Below are positions 10,848-22,799 of a stretch of 64,000 nt of DNA, in pieces. A model generated the notes under the pieces. It saw nothing but the letters and a program-made list of their open reading frames with translations. It had not been told where the DNA came from and did no database searches. The stretch lies in the NCBI GenBank assembly GCA_047967505.1, contig CM106540.1; one strand, 5' to 3'. Source of the stretch: Dipteris shenzhenensis (taxonomy: Eukaryota > Polypodiophyta > Polypodiopsida > Gleicheniales). The stretch's first letter is position 1, and every line of letters begins with the position of its first letter. Made by a program: the position numbers and the translations under genes.

Positions 10848-11029
10848 CAGTCTATTGCCTTGTTTGAGTGGGGGAGAAGGAATATTATCCATCTACGGTC
10901 AAAAATGACTTGTTGCTCTACAATTCCATCCTACCCCATCTTTTTGAACAGTCTATTGCCTTGTTTGAGCAGAGGAGAAGAAATATTATCCATCTATGAT
11001 AAAAAACAATGTGCTGCTCTATAATTCCA
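10848..11029 (+). repeat. Tandem duplication, period 101 bp
   Basis: CAGTCTATTGCCTTGTTTGAG at 10848 recurs at 10949, and the next 60 bp also match (ATATTATCCATCTA, CTGCTCTATAATTCCA versus TTGCTCTACAATTCCA). It lies upstream of the Copia gag ORF and may be part of that element's long leader or its lost 5' LTR. Confidence 0.8.
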
Positions 11030-11399
11030 GCCATTGGAAGTTGCTTTTTTGGGGCCCAAAAGCAAAAACGTCTTTTGCTTGTAGCAAACTCTAGTTGATC
11101 AAAGGCGGCTAGTACATTTAGATTTTAGTTGGGTTTATGCCTTCAAGTTGATGCATATCAAGCCAAAGGTTGGCTGAAAGTGATTACTTACAATTGATGC
11201 ATTTTGAGCCTTTGTTTGGCTGAGAAAGTGAGCATAAATGGGCAATGTTTTTTTGAAGTCTTGTATTCAAGGAAGGGATTATTTTTTAGTGCAATACTCT
11301 TCCCACTAAGGGAATTTTTTGGACAACAATTTTCAGAATTGTTGGGCTATTTCATTGGAGTTTATGCCTCAAATGCTTCAGGAAAAATTGGTGAATGTT

Positions 11400-12000
11400 G
11401 TCAGTTTGTAGTCTTGTGATAGCAGTAAAAAGTGAGCAGGTGGCTACTTTCAAAAGTGAATATCTGAGAATCCATGAGGAATTGTCTTTTGAGTTAAACT
11501 AAAAAGTTTGTTTTTTTGGACAATCTACAATCTTGTTTTGGAAAGCGTTTCAATTCGAGATTTGGATAATAAGTTATGATGCCCAGTATGCCCATGATTT
11601 ACAGTTTTGACAGTTTATGACAACAGCTAGAAAAAGTGGGCAGAGGGTTGCTTTTAGCAGTGAATATCAAAAAATCCATAATGAATTTGGACCTGCAGTA
11701 AACTAGAAGTTCGTAGATCTATTAGTTGTCTACAACTTTGGTGTTTACATAGCAAAGGCAACTGAGTTACAATTGGGAAGATATTGATAGCTCAAAACAA
11801 GCCAAAACTATTGCAGACTATTATTACAGCAGTAAAAGTTTGCAGGTGGTGGTTTCCAATAGCAGATATAAGGTAATCTATAAGGATTTTGTACCTACTA
11901 TAAACTGAGAAGTTGTAGAGTTTCCTACAAGCTACATTTCTTCTGTTTACACTTTTTGCATCAGAGCTACCGTGCAAAAGCTATTGGCTAGTTTTGGGAT
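11400..12000 (+). repeat. Degenerate tandem repeats (about 200 bp) in Copia leader
   Basis: Three diverged units start near 11420, 11620 and 11825. Each has a GCAG..AAAAGT..GCAGGTGG block, then AATCCATRAGGAATTT, then a CTGCAGTAAACTA..AAGTT block and a TCTACAA block. They end about 140 bp before the gag start codon. Their place between the expected 5' LTR and gag suggests an untranslated leader of the 12-16 kb element. The 5' LTR itself is not recognisable. Confidence 0.55.
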
Positions 12001-12141
12001 GCCCTGAGGTCACTTACAGTAGAACATGTATTTGTGACAGTGACAGTGACAGTGTGGCTATTGTCATTGCAGTTGATAGTTTTTGGGCTTGAGTTTGGTA
12101 CATTGGTGCAATGTATCTTGGTTGTTTTGTCATCCATTCTG

Positions 12142-12950
12142 ATGGCTTCGACATCAGAGAATCCATTGTTTAACATTCAGAAGTTGGATGGCACAAACTT
12201 CTCCTATTGGAAGGAGCAAATCTACAATGTTCTGGTGCAGAAGAAGCAAGTAAAGCCTATAAAATGCAAAGGCTTATAAGCTAGAGGACTAGGAGGATGA
12301 TAAAGAGTGGAAGGAATTGGATGAGCTTGCATGCTCCACGATCATGTTCACACTTTCAAAATCGATGTATTTCAATGTGAAAGATATTGCAAGTGGTGCC
12401 TATGGTGTGTGGACAAAGTTGCATGATCTTTATGAGAAGCAGAGTGCCTCTTGTCAAGTGTATTGGCTGAAGAAACTCATAGATCTTCGCATGGAAGAAG
12501 GGACTTCAATGTCTAGCCATTTAAATGAGTTAAACACAATTTTCAGTCAACTTTCAGCTCAGAAAATTACCTTCGATGACTCAGTTAAGGCAATGTTCTT
12601 ATTGGTCACCCTTCTTGAAATTTGAGACACTTTTAGGACTGCTATAAGCAATTCAGCATGTGTAGGAGACCTGACAAGAAGTGATGTTGAGAGTAGCCTT
12701 CTCACTGAGAAGGTAAATAGAAAGAACAATGCTGGAACTAATAGTTCAAGTGCTCTCAATGTGAGAGGGAGGTCATATTCCAGAGGGAAATACCAGGACA
12801 GAAATACATGCAAGTCTAGAAGCAAATCTAGAGGGAAATCCCATGCCAAAAAGGATTTGGAATGCTTTTATTATGAGAAGAAAGGCCATTTCAAAAAGGA
12901 TTACTACAAATGGAAGAACGATAAAGGCAAAGGCAAAGCTAATGTGCAGC
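12142..12950 (+). pseudogene. Copia gag (capsid/nucleocapsid), decayed
   Basis: The start MASTSENPLFNIQKLDGTNF and the motif FSYWKEQIYNVLVQKKQVKP are the N-terminus of a Copia gag, which forms the virus-like particle. A second block (MDELACSTIMFTLSKS, YEKQSASCQVYWLKKLIDLR, MSSHLNELNTIFSQL) continues the gag core in the same order as the relative at 44.3-44.8 kb. The zinc knuckle near 12860 reads CFYYEKKGHFKKDYY, so two of the cysteines expected for a CCHC knuckle are replaced. There are stops and frameshifts between blocks, for example near 12277 and 12623. It is non-functional. Confidence 0.85.
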
Positions 12951-14500
12951 CCAAGAAGGAAGAGAAATCCACGGTCAATATAGAGGAAGTGAATGCCATA
13001 AGCAACAATAGTGATGAGGGTGACATTCTTTATGCCTCTATGTTTGAGCATGCTTTTCTTGTGACTAGTGATGATGCATTGTCACATAATTGGATACTAG
13101 ACTCAGGACCCATGTCACTCCACATAGGGAGTGGTTTACCATTTATGATGTGGGAAGGAAATGAACCGTGAGACTTGGAAATGATTATCCATGTGACATA
13201 GTTGGAGTGGGAGATATCCACTTGTCTCTTCCTAATGGTTCTACATTTGTACTCAACAATGTTAGGCATGTTCCAAATCTGAAAAAGAGCTTGATAAGTA
13301 CGGGACAACTTAATGATGATGGCTATCATGTGTTTTTTGGCAACAATACATGGAAAATTAGCAAAGGGTCACTTGTGATTGCTAGAGGTTCCAAGCATGG
13401 AACGCTGTACTCAATGCATGTGTTAGGCATAAGAGATAATGTAATTAATGTGACCGAGTAGCCATCCATCTCTTTGTGGCATCGTTGGTTGGGACACGAG
13501 CATGACAGGAATGAAGATACTTTCTTGTTTGTAGTATGTTCCCATGTTTAATTTTTTAGATTTTAGCATGTGTGAGCATTGCATGTATGGGAAGCAAACA
13601 CGGCTTTCACATAAAAAATGTTTGGGCAAGAAGAGGCTTGAACCATTGGAGTTGGTTCACAGTGATGTGTGTGGACCTATGCCTACTATCTCATTGGGTG
13701 GTGCTTCTTACTTTGCTACTTTCATTCATGATGCTACACAGAAAGTGTGGGTCCAATCCTCTTCGGAAGAAGAGTGATGTCTTTGATGCATTTCAAAAGT
13801 TCTTAGCATTTGATGAAAATTAGTCGGGCAAGAAACTCAAATGCTTGCACACTGATAATGGAGGAGAGTATACCTCTCATGAATTTAAGAATTTTTGTGA
13901 GCTACGTGGCATCAAACGGGAGTTGACTACTCCTGATAATCCTTCTCAAAATGGGGTTGCTGAGAAAATGAATAGAACTATTCAAGAAAGGAATATAAGC
14001 ATGCTTTCTAATGCCGGTTTACCTCATGGCTTTTGGGCTGAGTCTATCAAGATAGCAGTGCATCTTATCAATAGATCACCTAACAAGGCACTATATGGGA
14101 AAGTGCCAGTAGAGGTTTGGTCAGACAAGCCACCATCTTATGGGCATCTTCGTGTATATGGCTGTGAAGCTTATGTTCATATCCCTAAGGAAAAATGCAG
14201 CAAGCTTGATCTAAAGTCAAGGAAGTGCATTTTTCTGGGATATGGTGATTCAGGCAAGATGGATACCGATTGTGGGATCCAGAGGCTAGGAAGATAGTAC
14301 GTAGCCATGATATTATCTTTAATGAGGACAAGATGCACAAGAAGCCAGAGAAGACTATTGAGATATGCAAAGTGGTGTTTCATGAGGATGGACAACCACC
14401 ATATGAGAGGCATGCATAGCCTGTTCCACATGATGCAGGGCATGGACAGCCCATAGATCGTGAGGTGGGATAGCCACATCTAGGTGGACAACCTCAGGTT
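12950..14500 (+). pseudogene. Copia protease and integrase, decayed
   Basis: The protease site reads WILDSGP where DSGA is expected. Then come the pre-integrase and integrase core: CEHCMYGKQTRLSHKK, LELVHSDVCGPMPT (first catalytic Asp), LHTDNGGEYTSHEF (second Asp) and NGVAEKMNRTIQERN (Glu). The order is normal for Copia. Frame is lost several times, including a missing base at about 14259-14263 inside the KMGYRLWDPE segment. The 39.5-kb relative lacks a base at the same place. The element sits directly upstream of its reverse transcriptase on the same strand. Confidence 0.85.
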
Positions 14501-14544
14501 ATGCATAAAAATCAGTTGGGACAGCAAGATGCTCATGGTAGCAA

Positions 14545-16180
14545 GTGTTGAGACATTCCACTAGAGTCTCGCGACCTCCACAGAGATATGCTCTATCTCT
14601 AGATTATGTCATGTTGACAGATTGTGGTAAGCCTTCATGCTTTGAGGATGCTATGTCTAGGGATGACAAGCATAAGTGGGAGAAGGCTATGCAGTCAAAG
14701 ATGGATTCTTTGATGAAGAATGCTACTTGGGGTTTGGTTTATTTGCCCAAAGGAAAGCATGCATTGCCATGCAAATGGGTTTACAAGCTGAAGATGTTTC
14801 CAACAGATGCATTGCCTAAGTATAAGGCAAGGTTGGTAGCCAAGGGTTTTAAGCTGGAGAAGGGTATTGACTTTGATGAAATCTTTTCCCCAGTGGTGAA
14901 GATGACTATCCTTCGTACAGTGCTTGCATTGGTTGCTAGAGAGGACATGGAGCTTTTCCAAATGGATGTAAAAACAGCTTTTCTACATGGAGATCTTCAT
15001 GAGGACATCTATATGCAGCAACCAAAGGGGATTGTTGTGTAGGGCAAAGAACGGATGGTATGCAAGCTTCAAAAAAGTTTTTATGGGCTAAAGCAGGCTC
15101 CTAGGGAGTGGTACCATAAGTTTGATGCATTTATGCGATCCCAAGGATACACATGGAGTGAGACAGATCATTGCCTCTACACGACGAAGGCATCAAATAG
15201 CAGCCTTCTTATTTTGATTTTATATGTTGATGACATGCTCATTATTGGGAACTCTACTTTGGTTGTGGATGCCTTGAAGAAAAGGTTGCATGAGACCTTT
15301 GACATGAAGGATTTGGGTGATGCCAGTCACATACTTGGCATGAGGATTGTTCGGGATAAGAACAAGAAACTCCTTCATTTGTCACAAAAAGAGTACATTA
15401 GCAAGGTACTTGAGTGTTACAATATAGAGAGGGGGAAGTCCATAAGTACCCTGTTGCCTCCATATGTGAAACTCAGCCAAGTGGATAGCCCTAAGTCAAA
15501 TGAGGAGCAGGCTGAAATGGCAAAGATACCTTATGCATCTACAGTAGGAAGCTTGATGTATGCCATGGTGGCTACACATCCAGATATTGCTTTTGTAGGG
15601 GGAGCTGTTAGCAGGTGTATGGCAAATCCTGGCAAGAAGCATTGGGAGGCAGTGAAAGGTATCATGAGATACTTGAATGGTACAAAGAACATGTGCATTT
15701 TCTTTTGGAGGAAGGACACATCTCTTGTTGGATATGTAGGTGCTGATTTTGCAGGGAATGTAGACACCAGGAGGTCTACTACAGGATATGTTTTCTCATT
15801 CACTAGAGGTGTAGTTTCATGGTCTCTCATTTGCAGCCATGTACAGCTTTGTCTACCATTGAGGCAGAGTATGTTGCAACACTAAGGCATGCAAGGAAGC
15901 TATATGGCTTACTTGTCTAGTGGGAGACTTGAGCATTGTAGGAGAGGTTCTAGTTTTACACTATGATAGTCAGAGTGCCATCCAGTTGGCATGGAATCAT
16001 GTCTTCCATGCGAAGACAAAGCATATTGATGTGAAGTATCACTTCATCAAAGAGGTGATTAAGGACAAGCGCATCCAGCTTGTTAAGGTTCACACAGGTG
16101 AGAACCCTGCAAATCTTCTTACAAAGAGTCTTTCCTTAGAGTGGTTTGCACATTGTAGAGTGTTGATGGGTGTCGGATGA
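14545..16180 (+). pseudogene. Copia reverse transcriptase and RNase H, decayed
   Basis: Reverse transcriptase signatures appear in order: WEKAMQSKMDSLMKNATW, KWVYKLKMFPTDALPKYKAR, LVAKGF, DVKTAFLHGDLHEDIYM, YGLKQAPREWYHKFD and the catalytic ILYVDDMLIIG. RNase H follows (VGSLMYAMVATHPDIAF, TTGYVFSFT, then KTKHIDVKYHFIKEV and ENPANLLTKSL) to the stop at about 16180. Stops and frame changes occur near 15040 and 15885-15920. Unlike the other two family copies, this one keeps Trp (TGG) where they carry TAG. Old and non-functional. Confidence 0.9.
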
Positions 16181-16233
16181 CATTAGGATGCCCATCTTCT
16201 CCCTTAAAGGCGCATTGGGCTTTAAGTGGGAGG

Positions 16234-16450
16234 TTGTTGGGGTAAAGGCCAATGGCCAAGTTTATACCCCTTTGTACCATACATACATAACAAGAGCTTA
16301 CCTTGATCTGGGTGAGTTAGCACCCACCATTTTTTTGTGTTCTCCCTTTCTTTGTTGCTCTGTGATAAGACCTCCGCTCTATCATGACCCTCTAGCCAAA
16401 AGGGTCGATTGATGCTGCTGCTAGTCAGTCAATCTCATCCCCACACTGAT
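16234..16450 (+). repeat. 3' LTR of the 12-16 kb Copia element (end uncertain)
   Basis: It begins TGTTGGGGTAAAGG directly after a purine-rich tract (TTTAAGTGGGAGGT), exactly as in the family-1 LTR. It shares the AGCACCCACC segment with that LTR. The right end is not certain because no second copy is visible in the window; it may end anywhere between about 16400 and 16460. Confidence 0.65.
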
Positions 16451-16830
16451 TGGGGTCTACCAAAAACTAGGGCATAAAGCCCTTTATATGTTGTGGGGTC
16501 CAACCCCCCTTGGCCCTGCCATGTTCCCTACATTGTGGGCTAGCTAGTACCGGCCTTGTTCTGAGCCGACCAAGTTGCTAATCACCCTTGCCATGCTACA
16601 CTACTTTCAAGACTTGCTGCTGTTGCAGGTCAAGATCCTGCCTACAGCCTCTACCATGTGGCTCACACCTTTTCTCAAGGCCAGGTCCAAGACTTGTTGT
16701 CTACTGCCATCTGCTCCTTCCAAAGGCTCCATCTGTTGTGGCCATGATGGTCCCTTCAGGTACCTTTATCTTCTCTATTTGATTCCTACCCATGTGGCAG
16801 AGATGGGGAGGTGACCTTTAATATTCCAAC

Positions 16831-16970
16831 ATGGTCTACACCCATTGCTGGGCAGCACTGATGGCGTTAGTGGGGATGTCATAATAGCCAGTCCCTGCTA
16901 TGCATGATGGAGTTAATGGTTTCAATCTTGTGACTGACTATCATGAGATTGAAATTGCACTATGTGTTTT
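16831..16970 (+). repeat. Dispersed 140-bp repeat, forward copy
   Basis: It runs from GGTCTACACCCATTGCTGGG through GTCCCTGCTATGCATGATGG to GAGATTGAAATTGCACTATG. The same sequence is present in reverse orientation at about 35282-35417, inside the NFD4-like gene relic, with roughly 85 percent identity by eye. The flank just upstream (GGGGAGGTGACC..ATTCCAACA) resembles the right end of the 19-34 kb LTR element. Confidence 0.75.
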
Positions 16971-16975
16971 TAGAC

Positions 16976-17809
16976 AATGAGTTAGTAAAACAATAGAATT
17001 CATCGTGTAAGATTGATCACACAGTCATTGAATCCATTTTGGCTTTTCATATAGAATGGCAAGCTTTGGACTATGGCAACAAATTCGTACGAAGCTCAAG
17101 TTATTTCTTGAATCAAATTACCTTGTAGGAAGAACAAGCCATAGCGATATGACATTCATTACCAAGTGTCCAGTACAATGTAAGTGCCTAGCATTTTTCT
17201 TAGGGCAGCACGATTCCTCGTTCCCACAAAACTCAAAGAGCTTATAAGCTAATGTCTATGCATTTCTATGGTACTTTGGTCATTGCACACCAAAGGATTC
17301 TAACCAATTTTTCGAGTCGGTTTTTATCGTATCGATCTAAATTTGCACCCGTGAGCAATTTGCGCTTCATCCCATTCAGTTTTTTCTCATAGTGCGTACT
17401 ATTACAACCATCTCTTCCATGAGGTATCAAGCCAATCTATCCTTTTTACTATAATCTATGTCGCAAGTCTTTGCCTTTATCATAGGATGCCAATTACAGG
17501 AAAATTTTCAAGCATTACTATTCGTCGATGTTATGTCCTATTGGTACCATGTATCTTAGAAGGAGAGATGTGCATACCTTGTTGAAGTAGTGATTTTGGC
17601 ATTCTAAGCTCATCAAGTAAATGACCATGCTCCCATAGTACTTATCTAATATGTTCTCTAGCTTTGTCCCCAAAATAGATGGATGGGAATTATCCCTCAA
17701 AAATAGATTCCTTGTGAAGTTGATAGCATTTTCTTGCTCTCCCTCTGATGTTGCCTTAGAGATCGCTTAACGGTTTTTTCCTGAATGATTGCCTCTATTC
17801 GCTGGTATT
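16976..17809. other. Intergenic, no supported gene
   Basis: Unique AT-rich sequence. Short frames at 17056-17247 (+) and 17518-17700 (-) show no motif. Confidence 0.45.
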
Positions 17810-17824
17810 TGTTGGAAACATGGA

Positions 17825-17878
<54 letters not shown>

Positions 17879-18101
17879 AGGGTGTGAAGAAGTGATATAT
17901 AAATGAAAACATAATGATTTTCATATATTCATATAATCAATGTGAAATACAAGGCTTTATAGGCTAGACACAAACACATCACCAAGTGCATATGGGATAA
18001 GTCCCATAGTGACACATGGCACTCACACATGAACTAGTACTAGATATCCTAGTACTACACATCAATAACACCAATACTCTTTGGCTATGATATCTTCAAC
18101 A
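17810..18101 (-). repeat. Putative LTR of a minus-strand Copia-like element
   Basis: On the minus strand it begins TGTTGAAGATATCATAGCC and ends CATGTTTCCAACA, giving TG and CA ends over 292 bp. It contains a TATA-like CCTATAAAGCC and a CT-rich 3' part. To its right (upstream on the minus strand) lies GAAGGGGGG, a good polypurine tract, so this would be a 3' LTR. I found no matching 5' LTR and no clear pol remains in 18.1-19.3 kb. It may be truncated or solo. Confidence 0.45.
17826..17876. repeat. (GA)n microsatellite
   Basis: About 50 bp of GA repeats inside the putative LTR. On the minus strand it is the CT-rich leader near the LTR end. Confidence 0.9.
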
Positions 18102-19299
18102 CCCCCCTTCAGAGCAAAGAATGTGAAACCCAACACAAAAAGAGTAGACCGATCCCCCCTCCACTGCAATACTGCAAAGAGCAAGTCGAACTATCCAACA
18201 CCTCACGTGTGATAGTGACTTCTCAGTTAGCTTGTGATCGACAAGGGTAGACCATCACTCGTCACCCCCTTACTCTGAAATAGGTTGTCAATACCATCAA
18301 ACCAAAGTAAAAGACAATACATTCATTTTTGGGGGACAACCCAGGGTAAAGTACCTCTTATTGACTCTAAATACATTCAATTTAGAGGGACAACTCAAGG
18401 CTTTGAACCTTTATTGACTCAACTGAAAAACACATAGAGCTAAGCGTCATCTACCACCTCGGAGAGGCATAGATCAAATATTCACGAGCTTGTCCAAGAC
18501 CTTGTTGGTGGAAGTAGTGAGGTCAAGTTGATGAAGCAATTTGGTAGCTAACCTCACACCAATAAGTGTCAATTCCTTGTCATTCCTCTCATCCTAAGTT
18601 GTGACTTATGCTGATTGGTCTTCACCACAACGACGAGGCTCCGTGGATGCAAGGCGGGTAGCGAATCGAGGTGACAAACTCGTAGCACTAGATGAATAAC
18701 CAACAAATATGGTGGCTGGTCTAGGACTCCAAAATGCAATAGCAGGCCTCATGTGTGCAAATCGGCTTATGAAGTGGTCGTGTACCTAGTTGCAGCAACT
18801 AGTCTAAGGCTTGAAGTACTTTAGAATTGCATAGACAGATTCAAAATCTGCAAGGTGGCTCAGCAAAGACAACTCTGGGTTGCTACAGGAGAGATTCTAA
18901 GGCCTGGCTACTCCAAAATCTGAATTGCACACAACAGCAACAAGAAGACCCACAAGGACCATGGATACTTTGGTCATGCTATACCCATGATGGCATGCTT
19001 CAGGTATGGAAAATCCATGGTGGAGGTGCATGTGGCTCAACTCAATCACATGGTTGATTTGATTGGTACTACTACAAGAAGCTACGTAGCATGAAGAGAG
19101 TCTTTATTTACTTATTCTTAATAGTAGCCAAATTGAGACCTCTATAGTCCATGCACATTTGCATGGAACCTTCTTTTCTTGCAATTCTTGATGCAATCAA
19201 GAGGATGAGAGAGATGTTTTTCATGCCTTCAAGAGATAATGAGTATAGAGAGTATGCATTATATGCTTACTCTTTGCATTCTAATCAAGGTGCTCTATC
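18102..19299. other. Non-coding, possible internal debris of an LTR element
   Basis: I see no gene. The stretch follows the putative LTR and would be its internal region, but no RNase H or other pol motif is readable. Confidence 0.35.
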
Positions 19300-19869
19300 C
19301 AACACCCCCTCTCACCTACACATCTTGGCCCAATGCCAACACATCGATGACGATGCTCCAGTAACTCCCTGGTCGTAGTCCTCTGGAACACTTCGGTGTC
19401 GAAATATTTTCCTAGTGTTTCATCCAGTGGCTCCTGTTCCACTAGGTTTGGTTCCGCTTCCACACACCATCCTCGTACACAAGTCCATCTTTGATAGCAC
19501 CTCTTGGTACCACCTCCTTCAATCACGTTCCCGCCTTCAAACTCGAGCAATCCAGTCGTCACGATCTTCTAGTTGTACCCCTCATAATGAGTGAACAACC
19601 TCGAGACTTCCAGGCACCATGCTCCAAGGGTCTGTTTCAACCTGTTCTTCCTTTAGCAAGATCCGCAACAAAAGAACATCTCCATATAACTTGGACCACG
19701 AACTTTAAACGCATCTGACTAAACTTGAGTCACCTTCCTTCTTGCAAGGGTACTGTCCTCCAATCGTGGAAGTCGATTCCCAAGAGCTTCTAAATTAGGG
19801 TCGTCCTTCACCAAGGTCCCTGCCTTCAGGATCCCACACCTGTGAGCCTCCTACTTGGGCTTTGAACCA
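19300..19869 (-). mobile_element. TRIM/LARD-type element, internal region A
   Basis: Non-coding internal region, a copy of those at 24398-24894, 26234-26291 plus 32175-32646, and 33810-33965. It begins CCCCCTCTCACC (on the minus strand GGTGAGAGGGGG, the polypurine tract) and ends GGGCTTTGAACCA, a degraded primer site. The LTR expected at its left is missing, so the array is broken here. Confidence 0.75.
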
Positions 19870-20454
19870 TGTTAGAAATGACCCAACAGAGGGTACGCAT
19901 AGCGGAAGACTGATAGTATTGCCCGAGAGCTCACACAGTGTGGTGTGGGGTGTGGACTCACAAACCATAACTTAATGTGCATAGATGTGCAAGCCGGTAA
20001 ATAGACAATGCTCAGAGATAAATATAGAAGCAACACTTTATATTTCCGTCCGTCCACAAAGTAGGACAGGATACAATACCAAAAGATTCTCCTACTAGAT
20101 GTCAAGCACTACTAGATCTTTGAGCCCGCATGCTCCATCGAGAGCAAATGTAGACTCTCTGTCTAGAGTGTTCTTCTCCACCTTACTGCATGTGAATTAG
20201 CCTAGGTGGGCAGCACCTTGCTAGCTCAGTCTGCAGCTCTCTGTAGGTCTTCTTCACCTCTTGGGAGTAGGTCCAAGAATGCCTTACTGTTGCTCCTGTC
20301 TGCTGCAAGTTTGCTGCTCTAGAAGATAATCACAACACCTCGCTGCCCTAGAAGACAGCCAAGGTCCAGCCTCTAGGAAACTCAGTCTGCACTCACCTTG
20401 CAATCTCCTTCACCTCGCGTGAGGCCCAAGGGAGGGGCTTCTGGCTGCTCCTGT
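19870..20454 (-). repeat. TRIM/LARD LTR A, left part (split by insertion)
   Basis: It starts TGTTAGAAATGACCCAACAGAGG and matches LTR B at 24895 onward until GGCTGCTCCTGT. A 3.2-kb insertion then interrupts it, and the LTR resumes at 23654. The last five bases, CCTGT (20450-20454), form the target duplication with 23654-23658. Confidence 0.85.
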
Positions 20455-20468
20455 TGAAACCAACCTTT

Positions 20469-20915
20469 AGTTTCCTAAAGGGCAGTAGACCATAACTTGC
20501 ATTGCATATTCATTATTCATAGCCTCAGTGCATCATTTCCAACCACTTAACTCAAACAACACCACTTAGAAACAATTTGAGAAATAACTGGATGGAGGCT
20601 AGAGTGCCCCTACTCAATGAAACCAAGTACAAGACACCACACTGGCCCCAAACACTTGGCGCCCCTTCCGGTATTTATTTATTTCTTTAGGAATGAAATT
20701 GGTACATACAACAAGGGCTCTCCCTTGTGCTCTGCCCCACGGGCAATCCCACTATCCAAGCCAAACCTTGGCTATAACCTGCATTCCATCCTAGTGCACA
20801 CACTAGCACCCAAGTGCCAAGGGAAAGCTAAGGCATTCACCATTTGTCCATGACCAACTGTAAAGGTATCCAAGCATTCCACAAAGACTGTAACCAACTG
20901 TTAATGACCAAGCAT
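20469..20915 (-). repeat. 446-bp direct repeat, left copy
   Basis: AGTTTCCTAAAGGGCAGTAG through TTAATGACCAAGCAT is repeated at 22043-22487 with only a few differences. I interpret it as the shared end of the two LTRs of the 3.2-kb element. Confidence 0.9.
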
Positions 20916-21015
20916 ATCCTTGATTAACTGAATGAAAAGTATTGGCATTACCCGCTACAGGGGTGATTGTGGGCACCTCTGGTGGCTGTCCACTGAAAGA
21001 TACAAGCCTCTGAGT

Positions 21016-21541
21016 CTTCTTATGCTTTGGTTTGCTTCTTCTCAGCTGTCTTTTTGCTTCCAGGGGGAGCATTACTACCACGAGAAGCTCGCATAATCTG
21101 GATCCATGAAGTCTGTTGCAGCTGTGACAGTGCTCCCACTGCACTTTGCATTCGTAACTGAAAAAGGGCATTGGGATCAAGCTCCTCTGTCTCATCTACC
21201 TCGTCCTGCGAATTCTCAGTGGCATGCTCAAGAGAAACATGCTGTCTTTTTGCTTCCAGGGGAAGCATTACCACCAATAGAAGCTTGCATAATCTCCATG
21301 AAGTCTGTTGCAGTTGTGACAGCACTCCCACTGCACTTTGCATTCGTAACTGAAAAAGGGCATTGGGATCAAGCTCCTCTATCTCATCTACCTCGTCCTA
21401 CGAATCCTCAGTGGCATGCTTAAGAGAAACATGCTGTCCCTCATAATTTTGCTCTTCTTCACACTCACTGGTGTTGTGCTCCTTCTCAAAGCTGTCTGCT
21501 TCCTGCTCGGAGATAGTCAGTGATCTCTCGCGGTACGACAT
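21016..21541 (-). pseudogene. Small gag-like ORF with an internal tandem duplication
   Basis: On the minus strand an ATG at 21541 opens MSYRERSLTISEQEADSFEK, an acidic N-terminus. It is followed twice by a module of about 65 residues containing HVSLxHATExS, DEVDExEELDPNALFQLR and MQSAVGxLSQLQQTSW. The duplication is visible in DNA as a period of about 195 bp (21045-21240 and 21240-21430). One in-frame TAG interrupts the first module (DS*DEVDE). The acidic, Gln-rich make-up and position after a 485-bp leader suggest a gag-like protein of the host element. I do not recognise the family. Confidence 0.4.
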
Positions 21542-22042
21542 GATTGTTCACGATATGGCTATAATAAAAATGCAATGGGGCTTTCTTCACACAACACTCC
21601 CAAGGCTCACCTCTGTAGGAAGATGGTGATGTCCCGGCAATGGAACCATGCTGACTTTGCTGATAATTTTGTTTCTGATGATGACCACTTCGCTGAAATT
21701 ATCTACCTTTGCCTCTACTTTCTTGTCCCATTTTGCCTGTGCTTGGGCAATCGAAGGATCTGCTGCTGTGCAGACACTGGTGGTGCAGCTGTAGATCCCG
21801 CTACTTATGGTGCGACAACAATGGCAGTGGATGCTGCTCCCATGGTCTAGGTGTAGACCCATTGACATACTCCCATTTGTCTTTAAGTTCAAGAATGGTC
21901 TCCATTCACTATTTCCATGTGCCTCCAAATTGAGGTTAGCAGATGCCTCCAAATTGAGTTTTCTAGCTTAGCAAATGCCTCCAAATTGAGGTTGCTAGTT
22001 GTTGAGACGGTGCAAGAAATGTACTCAAAGTGCTGTGAATTC

Positions 22043-22487
22043 AGTTTCCTAAAGGGCAGTAGACCATATTGCATTGCATATTCATTATTCACAGCCTCAG
22101 TGCATCATTTCCAACCACTTAACTTAAATAATACCACTTAGAAACAATTTGAGAAATAACTGGATGGAGGCTAGAGTGCCCCTGCTCAATGAAACCAAGT
22201 ACAAGACACCACACTGGCCCCAAACACTTGGCGCTCCTTCCGGTATTCATTTATTTCTTTAGGAATGAAATTGGTACATACAACAAGGGCTCTCCCTTGT
22301 GCTCTGCCCCACGGGCAATCCCACTGTCCACGCCAGACCTTGGCTATAACCTGCATTCCATCCTAGTGCACACACTAGCACCCAAGTGCCAAGGCAAAGC
22401 TAAGGCATTCACCATTTGTCCATGACCAACTGTAAAGGTATCCAAGCATTCCACAAAGACTGTAACCAACTGTTAATGACCAAGCAT
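22043..22487 (-). repeat. 446-bp direct repeat, right copy
   Basis: Second copy of 20469-20915, about 97 percent identical by eye. It continues to the right into unique LTR sequence up to 23653. Confidence 0.9.
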
Positions 22488-22799
22488 CCAGACACTTCCC
22501 AAAAATCTCCAAATGCAATCACATGAAAAGGATAGCGACAAGAGAACTCAAACCAGCTTCAATTGACTTCAATCCAGCTCCAAAACACCTCCAGAAGCAA
22601 CACATCCAATGTAGTGGCTAGCGGGAGGAACTAGCAGCTAGGAGAAGGGAAGGAAGAGAGAGATAACGGGCTGGAATCAGAGAGAAAGAAAGAGCAGGAG
22701 GATCACGGGCAGAAGAGAGAAGGTGAGCAGCTAGCAAAGAGCGTTGGGGAGTCTAAATGGGCTGTACAAACAGCCAAAACAGCCTTGGGCTGTGTGAAA

